Source: Lachnospiraceae bacterium (GTDB taxonomy: Bacteria > Bacillota > Clostridia > Lachnospirales > Lachnospiraceae). From it: a stretch of DNA of 64,000 bases. The translations under genes and the position numbers were made by a program. The stretch's first letter is position 1. Each line of letters begins with the position of its first letter. This document shows, piece after piece, positions 27,621-35,683 of this stretch. The stretch lies in assembly GCA_015057025.1 (NCBI GenBank), contig SVFD01000006.1, positions 124,001 to 188,000 of the forward strand, given 5' to 3'. The notes beneath the pieces were generated by a model, which did not search any database, had not been told where the DNA came from, and saw nothing but the letters and a program-made list of their open reading frames with translations.

Positions 27621-28205
27621 ATGAAATACGAAGTTACTTCATATAACACAAAGAAAATGCTTGCGGAATCACTGAAAAAAATAATGCGTAAAAAAGTTTT
27701 TTCAAAGATAACCATAAGTGAAATTATTCAGGATTGCGGGGTAAACCGAAAAACATTTTACTATCATTTTGAAGATATTTACGCATTGTTAAAATGGATA
27801 TTTGAGGATGAAGCAATAGAAGTGGTAAAGCATTTTGATTTGGCCGTTGAATATGAAGAGGCTATTTTATTCATTATGGATTATGTTGAACAAAATGATT
27901 ATCTTATAAATTGTGCGTATGATTCGATTGGAAGAGATGAGTTAAAACGCTTTTTTTACATAGATTTCTCAGAAATGGTTTTTTGTATTATGCATATTGT
28001 GGAGAATGAGACCGGCAAAGTGTTGGATGGAGAATACAAAAATTTTTTATGCGACTTTTATACGGAAGCACTTGTAGGTATTTTAGTTGAGTGGATAAAA
28101 AAGCATGAGGCTGATAAACGTATGCAAGTGATAGAATACATATCAGTAACCATTAAATCTTCATTAATAGCAATTGTGAATACATATGGTGCGAAAGTTG
28201 AGTAG
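27621..28205 (+). CDS. TetR/AcrR family transcriptional regulator
   Basis: A 194-residue regulator with the N-terminal TetR helix-turn-helix (ITISEIIQDCGVNRKTFYYHF, about residues 33-53). The C-terminal ligand domain resembles the DhaS-like TetR group. The neighbours pth and a GNAT gene give no obvious target, so autoregulation through the upstream dyad is the simplest guess. GGTAGGTG ribosome site. Confidence 0.87.
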   Translation: MKYEVTSYNTKKMLAESLKKIMRKKVFSKITISEIIQDCGVNRKTFYYHFEDIYALLKWIFEDEAIEVVKHFDLAVEYEEAILFIMDYVEQNDYLINCAYDSIGRDELKRFFYIDFSEMVFCIMHIVENETGKVLDGEYKNFLCDFYTEALVGILVEWIKKHEADKRMQVIEYISVTIKSSLIAIVNTYGAKVE

Positions 28206-28315
28206 AGACTGCATATTCTGTTTCTTGTTTTTTATCTTAATAAATGTCATAATGTATAAAGCGGACATACAAAGGATATTTCGTTATAAAAGGGAAAAAT
28301 ACTTTGGGCGAGCGC

Positions 28316-28344
28316 TTGCAGTATTTGTCCACGGGGAGTATAAT
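28316..28344 (+). promoter_or_regulatory. probable pth promoter
   Basis: TTGCAG (28316-28321), 17-nt spacer, TATAAT (28339-28344), 37 nt before the pth start. Confidence 0.65.
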
Positions 28345-28381
28345 CGAAATTCCCGAGTGGGTGAAGGAAAGAGGAGAGAAA

Positions 28382-28960
28382 ATGTACATTATCGTAGGCC
28401 TGGGGAATCCCGGATTGAAATATGACAACACAAGACACAACATCGGTTTTTCGGTGATTGATGCTATTGCAAATAAGTACAACATTGATGTTTTGGATAA
28501 AAAACATAAAGCCTTGGTGGGAAAAGGTGTCATCGAAGGGCAGCGTGTTATTCTGGCTAAGCCACAGACTTTTATGAATTTAAGTGGTGAAAGTGTCCGC
28601 GAACTCATAGACTATTATAAGGTGGACCCGGAGTGCGAACTGATTGTTATCTATGATGATATCAGTCTTCCTGTAGGCGGGCTTCGCATCCGTACCAAAG
28701 GCAGTGCCGGTGGACACAATGGCATTAAAAATATATTACAACATTTAGGTAATGATGTATTTTTGCGTATTAAGGTTGGCGTGGGCGAGAAACCGTCTAA
28801 AATGGATTTGGCGGACTACGTGCTGGGACATTTTACTGAAGATGAAATCAAGGCTGAAAAGGACGCGGCAGAGCGTTGTATCGAGGCCGTAAAATTGTTG
28901 TTGGCAGATGAAGTGGATGAGGCCATGAACCGTTTCAACAGGAAGGTTGCGCAGGAGTAG
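28382..28960 (+). CDS. pth: peptidyl-tRNA hydrolase
   Basis: Recycles tRNA from peptidyl-tRNAs released by stalled ribosomes. Hallmarks: IIVGLGNPGLKYDNTRHNIGF with the catalytic histidine, KPQTFMNLSGESV, and IYDDISLPVGGLRIRTKGSAGGHNGIK. Length 192 residues, as usual. ATG 28382 lies behind AAGGAGAG. In many Firmicutes pth directly precedes mfd; here a hydrolase gene and a structured element separate them. Confidence 0.95.
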   Translation: MYIIVGLGNPGLKYDNTRHNIGFSVIDAIANKYNIDVLDKKHKALVGKGVIEGQRVILAKPQTFMNLSGESVRELIDYYKVDPECELIVIYDDISLPVGGLRIRTKGSAGGHNGIKNILQHLGNDVFLRIKVGVGEKPSKMDLADYVLGHFTEDEIKAEKDAAERCIEAVKLLLADEVDEAMNRFNRKVAQE

Positions 28961-28962
28961 GG

Positions 28963-29760
28963 ATGGACGAAAAGATAATAAAATCTGACCGAGGAAGTGT
29001 CTATTATTGGATTTCGCGAGCGGTTGACGAGCAACGAGATACCCTGTTTTTTCTACATGGATTGACGGGTGATCATAACTTGTTTGAAAAGCAGATTGAA
29101 CATTTTAAAAATGATTATAATATTATTACATGGGATGCACCCATGCATGGCAAGTCAAGGCCATACGGAGACTTTTCTTATCCGAATGCAATAGAGGATA
29201 TGAAACAAATTTTGGACGATAACCATATTGAAAAGGTGATTTTGATTGGGCAGTCTTTGGGTGGATATTTTTCGCAATCTTTTATCAGGAGTTATCCGGA
29301 GAAAGTAAAAGGATTTGTTTCGATCGACTCAACGCCTTATGGTGAGATTTATTATTCAAAAAGTGACAGGTTTTGGCTGCGTCAGGTAGAATGGATGTCG
29401 CATTTGTATCCTTATAAGATGATGCAGAAGGCAATTGCAAAGCAGGTATCCACAACGCAGTATGCATATGAAAATATGCTATCTATGTTACAACAGTATC
29501 CAAAGAACGAGTTGTGCCATTTGATGGGAATCGGGTACGCGTCCTTGCTGGATGATTTATCGGATATGGAAATACCTTGTCCTGTCTTACTGATATTGGG
29601 AGAAAAGGACAAAACAGGAAAAGTAAAAACATATAATCGGGAATGGACAAAAAGAACGGGCTATCCGTTAATCATAATCAAAAATGCATCGCACAATTCT
29701 AATGCAGATAATCCGGAAGAAGTAAATGATGCAATTGCAAATTTTATAATGAATCCGTAG
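28963..29760 (+). CDS. alpha/beta hydrolase
   Basis: A 265-residue alpha/beta hydrolase. The oxyanion-hole HGLTGDH, the nucleophile elbow GQSLGG (serine near residue 94), an acid in GEKDKTG and the histidine in NASHNSNADNPEEV form a complete catalytic set. Substrate unknown. It starts 2 nt after the pth stop, so it is cotranscribed with pth, an insertion into the usual pth-mfd pair. Confidence 0.87.
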   Translation: MDEKIIKSDRGSVYYWISRAVDEQRDTLFFLHGLTGDHNLFEKQIEHFKNDYNIITWDAPMHGKSRPYGDFSYPNAIEDMKQILDDNHIEKVILIGQSLGGYFSQSFIRSYPEKVKGFVSIDSTPYGEIYYSKSDRFWLRQVEWMSHLYPYKMMQKAIAKQVSTTQYAYENMLSMLQQYPKNELCHLMGIGYASLLDDLSDMEIPCPVLLILGEKDKTGKVKTYNREWTKRTGYPLIIIKNASHNSNADNPEEVNDAIANFIMNP

Positions 29761-29836
29761 AGGAGAAAAAAATAACAATAGTTACAAACGTACTATTTTA
29801 CAAAAGTATATTGCTAGAATTAACATAATTTAATCG

Positions 29837-29997
29837 TAAGACAGAATGCCAAAGACAAAATATATTCTAAGGTGGGTGCTTTGTACCCGTCGGCACTTAA
29901 GTTGCGTGTTAAGCAACTTTATGTGCCGTTACGTGGGACAATGCAGCGAGAGCGTGCCCACCGGGAATATATTTGTCTGTCGGCATTCGTCCCCTTA
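29837..29997 (+). ncRNA. structured RNA or palindromic element, copy 1
   Basis: A 161-nt rod-like hairpin. Basal stem TAAG/CTTA (29837-29840 with 29994-29997); internal loop ACA / GTCCC; long stem GAATGCC/GGCATTC, then AGACAAA-TATATTC with its complement, then GGTGGG/CCCACC; a one-sided bulge on the 3' strand (TGCAGCGAGAGCGTG, 29942-29956); and an apical hairpin (29881-29941) with a CGGCAC stem, GTTGC stem and 7-nt loop. A second element at 48252-48421 shares the loops and architecture but not the stem sequence. A weak promoter TTTACA-18-TAACAT (29797-29826) would start transcription at its base. It ends 16 nt before the mfd ATG, so it could also be an mfd leader. Confidence 0.65.
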
Positions 29998-30013
29998 TAT
30001 AAGCGAGGTATAT

Positions 30014-33000
30014 ATGAACTTATTAAATGCACCGCTTCACGAGCTGGCGGAGTATGAAAAGGTGCAGGAGCTCCTTCGTAAAAATGCCGGTCCGGTGGAA
30101 GTTACCGGTTGCGCGGAAAGCCAGAAGTTGCATTTGATCAGCGGTCTGGCGGGCGATTATGATGTGAAACTAATCGTAACTTACGACGAGCTGAAAGCGA
30201 AGGAGATTGTGCAGGACTATTCCTTTTATGATAAGTCCGTGTGCTACTATCCTGCCAAGGATTTGATTTTTTATCAGGCCGACGTATTCGGAAACAGGAT
30301 TACCACCGAGCGTATGCGGGTAATCCGTAAAATCTTGGAAGGTAATCAAATTACAATTGTAACCACAATAGATTCTTTCATGCATCCCGTGATTCCTTTA
30401 TCGGTGTATGAAAAGAACATTTTAACTTTAAAAAAAGGTGCTGTAACAGAAGAAGCCGCTATTGCATACCGCTTAAGCACTATGGGGTATCGTAATGTGG
30501 CCCAGGTGGAAGAGACGGGACAGTTTTCCATTCGTGGCGGCATTATTGACGTGTTTGATTTAACGGAGGAGAATCCGTTTCGAATTGAAATGTGGGGCGA
30601 TGAGGTGGATTCTATCCGAAGCTTTGATGTGCAAAGCCAGCGTTCCATTGAGAAACTTCGCAGTATCACAATCTATCCTGCGGCTGAGATGTTTGTATCG
30701 GGAAGCATTTTAGAAGAAGGATTAAAATGTATTGAGAAGGATGCCAAGAAGAATGAAAAGGCCCTGCGTGATGCTTTTAAAACCGAAGAAGCTTATCGGG
30801 TGAAAAAGCAGTTTGAAGAGTTAAAAGAACAGATAGAAGAGTTTCAGAATCTCTGCAACCTGGAAAGTTATATTCGTTATTTTTATCCGGATGCAGAGAA
30901 GTTCTTAGATTTGTTTGGTGAGCGTAAAGTCGGAATTTTCTTAGATGAAATATCAAAGATTGATGCCCACGGAAAAGCTGTAGAAGCAGAATTTGCCGAC
31001 AGCATGAGCCATCGTGCAGAGAAGGGGTATGTATTGCCCGGACAGATGGCACTTTTACAGTCTTTAAAAATGACCTATGCTGATTTGCAGAAAAAACCGA
31101 TTGCGGCAGTTTCTGTTTTGGATTATACCAAGAGTCCAATCCGGTTTGCAGAGCGTTTACCGTTGCAGGTTATTTCGGTATCGCCCTACAACGGAAGTGT
31201 GGATTCCTTAATGAAGGATTTGAAGCGTTTTAAAAAGAACGGCTACCGCGTGCTTTTGGTATCGTCTTCGCGTACCAGAGCCAAACGTCTGGCGGAAGAT
31301 ATAACGGCAGAGGGCGTTTATGCCTTTTACAGTGAAAATAAAGACAGGGAGTTAGAAGCCGGAGAGGTTATGACTCTCTACGGCAGGGTGCGTCAGGGCT
31401 TTGAATATCCCCTGATTCGTTTTGTTGTACTTTCGGATACGGACATTTTTGGTGCGGAGCGAAAGAAAAAGAAGAAAAAAACCTCCGCCTATTCCGGTCA
31501 GAAGATTAAGGATTTCTCCGCGCTGAAAGTCGGGGATTATGTAGTGCACGAAAACTACGGTATGGGTATTTACCGTGGCATCGATAAAATCACCACAGAT
31601 GGCATCACTAAGGATTACATGAAGATTGAGTACAAAGATAAAGCAAATCTTTATGTGCTGGCTACAGCCTTTGACCTGATTCAAAAATATGCTTCTGCGG
31701 ATGCCAAGAAGCCGAAATTAAATAAACTCGGCACCCAGGAGTGGAGCAAAACCAAAACCAAGGTGCGACAGGCGGTATCCGGTGTGGCAAAGGAATTGGT
31801 GGAATTGTATGCAAAACGTCAACAGACCACGGGCTACCGTTACGGTAAGGATACTGTTTGGCAGAAAGAGTTTGAAGAACTCTTTCCTTATGAAGAGACC
31901 GAAGACCAGCTTGCGGCCATTGAAGCCACCAAAGCAGATATGGAAAGCGGTAAAATCATGGAGCGTTTAATCTGCGGTGACGTAGGTTACGGTAAGACCG
32001 AGATTGCAATCCGCGCGGCTTTTAAGGCGGTAATGGAAGGGAAACAGGTGGTGTACTTAGTGCCTACTACCATCTTGGCACAGCAGCATTACAATACCTT
32101 TGTACAGAGAATGAAAGACTTCCCTATGCGGATTGAACTTCTCTCCAGATTCCGCACGCCTACTCAGAATAAAAAGACCATCGAAGACCTGAAAAAAGGC
32201 ATGGTGGATATTGTAGTGGGAACCCACAGGGTTTTATCTGATGATGTACAGTTAAAGAATTTAGGACTTTTAATCATAGATGAGGAACAGCGTTTCGGCG
32301 TTACCCATAAAGAGAAGATTAAAAAGCTTCGTGCAGATGTGGATGTTTTAACCTTAACGGCAACACCGATTCCGAGAACGTTGCATATGAGTTTAATCGG
32401 TATCCGTGATATGAGTATCTTAGAGGAGCCGCCTCAGGACAGACTCCCCATCCAGACCTTTGTTATGGAATATAATGAAGAGATGGTGCGAGAGGCCATT
32501 GTCCGTGAACTTGCCCGCGGCGGTCAGGTTTACTATGTCTATAACCGCGTAAACGACATTGCGGATGTTGCAGCTTTGGTTTCGAGGCTGGTGCCGGAAG
32601 CGAGAGTTTCTTTTGCTCACGGGCAGATGAAGGAAACCGAACTGGAACAGATTATGTATGATTTTATCAACGGTGAAATTGATGTGCTGGTGTCAACCAC
32701 CATCATTGAAACGGGCCTGGATATTTCTAACGTAAATACCATGATTATTCACGATTCCGACAGACTTGGTTTGTCCCAGTTGTATCAGCTTCGCGGTCGC
32801 GTAGGGCGTTCCAATAAGACAGCCTATGCTTTCCTTATGTACCGCAGAAATAAGGTTTTAAAAGAAGATGCAGAGAAACGTCTTCAGGCAATCCGTGAGT
32901 TTACGGAGCTTGGCAGTGGTTTTAAAATTAGTATGCGCGATTTGGAAATCCGCGGTGCCGGAAATATACTTGGCTTAAAACAGCACGGACATATGGAAGC

Positions 33001-33541
33001 AGTAGGGTATGACCTTTATTGTAAAATGTTGAATGCTGAGGTTATGAAGCAGAAGGGCGAAGCTGTACAGGAGAATTTTGAGACACTGGTGGATTTGGAC
33101 GTGGATGCTTATATTCCCATGGAATATATTGTAAATGAAGTCCAGAAACTGGAGATGTATCAGCGTATCGCCGCTATCGAAGGTAAGACCGATTATGAAC
33201 AGATGGAAGAAGAACTTTTGGATCGTTTCGGAGCAATCCCCAAGCCTGCGGCCCATCTTCTTCGCATTGCATTAATCCGTGCCACGGCCCATCGTATGTA
33301 CGTAACGGAAATCAAAGGTTCTTTCGGTAAAATTAAAATCTCCGTCAAACCGGACGCGCCGGTGAAAACGGAGAATTTGGAAAACTTTTTAAAACGATAC
33401 GATGGCAAGATGCAGTTTGTCCGCACCGGCACGCCGGGATTTGAATTAAAATACGAGAAGCACGGCCTGATTGAAAAGGACGAGGTGCTTTTGCTGGAGA
33501 AGACCGAGCAGTTGTTGTGTGATATGGAAGTGTTGTTTTAG
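30014..33541 (+). CDS. mfd: transcription-repair coupling factor Mfd
   Basis: A large SF2 translocase of 1175 residues that removes stalled RNA polymerase at lesions and recruits UvrA. Domain order: N-terminal UvrB-like region (VEETGQFSIRGGIIDVFD), RNA-polymerase-interaction domain (VGDYVVHENYGMGIYRG, about residue 510), then the RecG-like motor with Walker A GDVGYGKTEIA, DEEQRFG box and STTIIETGLDI. The C-terminal TRCF domain is present. Start ATG 30014 behind GCGAGG; a longer frame runs upstream through the palindromic element but has no ribosome site. Confidence 0.96.
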   Translation: MNLLNAPLHELAEYEKVQELLRKNAGPVEVTGCAESQKLHLISGLAGDYDVKLIVTYDELKAKEIVQDYSFYDKSVCYYPAKDLIFYQADVFGNRITTERMRVIRKILEGNQITIVTTIDSFMHPVIPLSVYEKNILTLKKGAVTEEAAIAYRLSTMGYRNVAQVEETGQFSIRGGIIDVFDLTEENPFRIEMWGDEVDSIRSFDVQSQRSIEKLRSITIYPAAEMFVSGSILEEGLKCIEKDAKKNEKALRDAFKTEEAYRVKKQFEELKEQIEEFQNLCNLESYIRYFYPDAEKFLDLFGERKVGIFLDEISKIDAHGKAVEAEFADSMSHRAEKGYVLPGQMALLQSLKMTYADLQKKPIAAVSVLDYTKSPIRFAERLPLQVISVSPYNGSVDSLMKDLKRFKKNGYRVLLVSSSRTRAKRLAEDITAEGVYAFYSENKDRELEAGEVMTLYGRVRQGFEYPLIRFVVLSDTDIFGAERKKKKKKTSAYSGQKIKDFSALKVGDYVVHENYGMGIYRGIDKITTDGITKDYMKIEYKDKANLYVLATAFDLIQKYASADAKKPKLNKLGTQEWSKTKTKVRQAVSGVAKELVELYAKRQQTTGYRYGKDTVWQKEFEELFPYEETEDQLAAIEATKADMESGKIMERLICGDVGYGKTEIAIRAAFKAVMEGKQVVYLVPTTILAQQHYNTFVQRMKDFPMRIELLSRFRTPTQNKKTIEDLKKGMVDIVVGTHRVLSDDVQLKNLGLLIIDEEQRFGVTHKEKIKKLRADVDVLTLTATPIPRTLHMSLIGIRDMSILEEPPQDRLPIQTFVMEYNEEMVREAIVRELARGGQVYYVYNRVNDIADVAALVSRLVPEARVSFAHGQMKETELEQIMYDFINGEIDVLVSTTIIETGLDISNVNTMIIHDSDRLGLSQLYQLRGRVGRSNKTAYAFLMYRRNKVLKEDAEKRLQAIREFTELGSGFKISMRDLEIRGAGNILGLKQHGHMEAVGYDLYCKMLNAEVMKQKGEAVQENFETLVDLDVDAYIPMEYIVNEVQKLEMYQRIAAIEGKTDYEQMEEELLDRFGAIPKPAAHLLRIALIRATAHRMYVTEIKGSFGKIKISVKPDAPVKTENLENFLKRYDGKMQFVRTGTPGFELKYEKHGLIEKDEVLLLEKTEQLLCDMEVLF

Positions 33542-33563
33542 GTAGTGGAGATAAGAATTAGCA

Positions 33564-33611
33564 CAACGGAGCGTAGAATTCCTTTAAAATAGAGGACTCT
33601 ACGCTCCGTTG
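33564..33611. repeat. 19-bp inverted repeat downstream of mfd
   Basis: CAACGGAGCGTAGAATTCCT (33564-33583) pairs with AGGACTCTACGCTCCGTTG (33593-33611), leaving a 9-nt loop. There is no T-run on either strand, so it is not a standard terminator. It may be an mRNA-stabilising hairpin or a protein-binding site. Confidence 0.8.
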
Positions 33612-33663
33612 GTAGACAAAAGAGCTTGTTTTTATGATAATGAGCCCTGAAGGGAGGACAAGC

Positions 33664-34302
33664 ATGGATCTGAATAAAATAGGTAAGTTTATTTCAGAGG
33701 AAAGAAAAAAGAAAAATTATACTCAGAAGCAACTCGCAGATATTCTTAATGTTAGTGACAGAACAATTTCTAAATGGGAATGCGGCAAAGGATTTCCGGA
33801 AGTTTCATTGTTGCAGCCTCTTTGTAAAGTACTGGAGATTTCAGTGAATGAGTTGTTGACAGGTGAACGCTTGGATAGAGAGAATTATATGAAAAAGGCA
33901 GAACAAAAAATGGTTCATCTGGTAGAAGAAAAGAAAGAGAACAGAACAAAATTAATTCTGATTCTATTAATGGGACTTATATCCATTATTTCTTTTGTGA
34001 CACTGATTGTTGTTGTAAGTACATATTCGGATGTAATGAGCAATGAGGCAAAAGGTATATTGACATTTATTGCATGTGCCGTTTTTTTTGTTGGTTTGAT
34101 TGCCCTGATGGAGGGCGGACGCACATTCGGATATTATAAGTGTTTACATTGTGAAGAAACCTTTGTCCCCGGTTTCATTAACTATACAATAGCAATAAAT
34201 ATCGTTGCGTTAAGAATGATGCGATGCCCGCATTGCGGCAAATGGAGATGGTGTCTGAAAGTACTGACAAAGAAGGAGAGAGATGAAAGTGAAGGAACGT
34301 AA
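33664..34302 (+). CDS. XRE-family HTH protein with membrane segments and zinc ribbon
   Basis: A 212-residue protein with an N-terminal Cro/CI helix-turn-helix (residues 1-65: KNYTQKQLADILNVSDRTISKWE), a linker, two membrane helices (about 98-120 and 128-150), and a C-terminal zinc ribbon (CLHCEETF and CPHCGKW). This would place a DNA-binding domain on the inner membrane face. ATG 33664 lies behind AGGGAGGA. It overlaps the CPBP protease gene by 20 nt, so the two are translationally linked and may act together. Confidence 0.85.
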   Translation: MDLNKIGKFISEERKKKNYTQKQLADILNVSDRTISKWECGKGFPEVSLLQPLCKVLEISVNELLTGERLDRENYMKKAEQKMVHLVEEKKENRTKLILILLMGLISIISFVTLIVVVSTYSDVMSNEAKGILTFIACAVFFVGLIALMEGGRTFGYYKCLHCEETFVPGFINYTIAINIVALRMMRCPHCGKWRWCLKVLTKKERDESEGT

Positions 34303-34957
34303 TAAAATAATAATACAGATGGTAATCGCAATCATCGGTGTGGTTGCTGGTTTGTTGGGAGTGAATGCATTTAATCAATATGTGCTTATGAGCCTTCCGC
34401 TTATTTGGCGTATGGTTTTGATGATTGTAACATATTGGCCGATTGCGCTGGTTCCTTTTTGTATTATACTATTTAATAAGGATAAGTGGTCCGACTATGG
34501 ATTTTCAAAGGAAAAAATTGGATGTCAAGTACTCATAGGCCTTGGCATTGCATTGTGTATGTCATTTGTTTTTACGGTGATACCGCATTTGGCAGGGAAA
34601 AGTGACTGGGTAAATAATCAACATCAATATCAATATATGTGGCAATTCATATATGATTTTGTTTATTTTATTTTTGCAATTGCATTGGTGGAGGAGTTTG
34701 TTTTTCGTGGATTCTTCTACAAGAAGTTAGAAACACTTTTTGGTTCCGTTGTAGGTGCGATTATAGGTTCATCGGTTTTGTTCGGATTGTTTCATTTTCT
34801 GGGAGGAAATATAGTACAGATTCTTTGGACCGGTATCATCGGAGCTATATTTTGTATCTGTAGAGTTAAAATTAAAAATTGTACATTGTTGTCGGTTATT
34901 ATCGCGCATGGTGTATACGATGCATTGATTACAGTATGGTTAAATGTTTTTACGTAA
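34283..34957 (+). CDS. CPBP family intramembrane metalloprotease
   Basis: A multi-pass membrane protein of 224 residues with the CPBP (Abi) motifs EEFVFRGFF (EExxxR, residues about 142-150), FGLFHFLGG and AHGVYDA. Such proteases process membrane proteins or peptides, including prenylated targets and bacteriocin immunity factors. The overlap with the membrane-linked XRE gene makes that protein a candidate substrate, which is inference only. Confidence 0.87.
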   Translation: MKVKERNKIIIQMVIAIIGVVAGLLGVNAFNQYVLMSLPLIWRMVLMIVTYWPIALVPFCIILFNKDKWSDYGFSKEKIGCQVLIGLGIALCMSFVFTVIPHLAGKSDWVNNQHQYQYMWQFIYDFVYFIFAIALVEEFVFRGFFYKKLETLFGSVVGAIIGSSVLFGLFHFLGGNIVQILWTGIIGAIFCICRVKIKNCTLLSVIIAHGVYDALITVWLNVFT

Positions 34958-35022
34958 GATATATATAAATATTGCAAAGAAGAAATTATAGGATGTTTCT
35001 TCGTTATTTACGGAGGATAAAT

Positions 35023-35327
35023 ATGGCATTTGATTTTAAGAAAGAATATAAAGAATTTTATATGCCCGGAAATAAACCGCAAATTGTGACGGTGCCCAAA
35101 GCCAACTATATTGCTGTTAGAGGGAAAGGTAATCCCAATGAAGAAGGCGGTGCATATCAACAGGCAATTGGTATTTTGTATGCGGTGGCTTATACTTTGA
35201 AAATGAGTTATAAAACAGATTATAAGATTGAAGGATTCTTCGAATACGTTGTTCCGCCCTTAGAAGGATTCTGGTGGCACCTGAGAAATGGAAGACCGTG
35301 ATCAGGCATCCGATCAGAAAGGCATAG
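35023..35327 (+). pseudogene. GyrI-like domain protein, internally deleted
   Basis: The intact start (ATG 35023 behind GAGGATA) encodes MAFDFKKEYKEFYMPGNKP through PLEGFWW, the N-terminal part of a GyrI-like protein of about 200 residues. At about 35277 the reading switches frame: the next frame reads APEKWKTVIRHPIRKA then a stop (35277-35327), the expected C-terminus of the family. About 90-100 internal codons are missing. The frame that continues after the junction encodes only a short 92-residue product ending at 35301. Confidence 0.8.
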
Positions 35328-35387
35328 GTTTGCACCTATATGGGGCTTGTGCGAGATAATTTTTTGCAATAAAATTTAGGAGAGAAG

Positions 35388-35420
35388 GAATCATTACGGC
35401 GACGTAGTGGTTCTTTTTTT
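35388..35420 (+). terminator. intrinsic terminator after the GyrI-like pseudogene
   Basis: GAATCATTACG, loop GCGA, CGTAGTGGTTC (11 bp with two G-U pairs), then TTTTTTT. Confidence 0.9.
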
Positions 35421-35506
35421 CTTGTTAACTTTTTTTGAAGAGAAAGTGATAAAAATTATATTTAACAAAAGATAACACAAATTAATTTATGTGACTATTG
35501 GTTGTA

Positions 35507-35548
35507 ATTTATTATTTCTTTCATGTTGTGTATAAAAGAATAATAAAT
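35507..35548 (+). repeat. AT-rich inverted repeat
   Basis: ATTTATTATTTCTTT (35507-35521) pairs with AAAGAATAATAAAT (35535-35548), with one bulged T. It lies 12 nt before the first 38-bp direct repeat upstream of the AAA ATPase gene. The rest of the 35421-35559 gap shows nothing I can identify. Confidence 0.6.
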
Positions 35549-35559
35549 GCATATAGTAA

Positions 35560-35672
35560 TGAAAAAAGAGTTGCATTAGAGACCAAATTTTCAATAGACA
35601 TTGACGTAAATATAAAATGAGCCTATAATTATACTGAAAAAAGAGTTGCAAAAGAGACTAAATTTTCAATAG
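35560..35672 (+). promoter_or_regulatory. promoter bracketed by 38-bp direct repeats (AAA ATPase gene)
   Basis: Two 38-bp direct repeats (35560-35597 and 35635-35672), differing at three positions, each begin TGAAAAAAGAGTTGCA and end AAATTTTCAATAG. Each also has inverted TGAAAA/TTTTCA ends. Between them lies TTGACG (35601-35606), 17-nt spacer, TATAAT (35624-35629). The second copy abuts the ribosome site AGGAG (35671-35675). Repressor binding to both copies would shut promoter and start region. Confidence 0.75.
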
Positions 35673-35683
35673 GAGTAACGGAT

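Noticed and set aside
29846-30013. In-frame upstream extension of Mfd by 56 codons
   Set aside because: It runs through the palindromic element, has no ribosome site, and homologous Mfd proteins begin near the 30014 ATG.
33564-33611. Third member of the structured RNA family
   Set aside because: It shares only a TAGCACA 5' flank; the GUCCC loop, the purine-rich bulge and the apical hairpin are absent.
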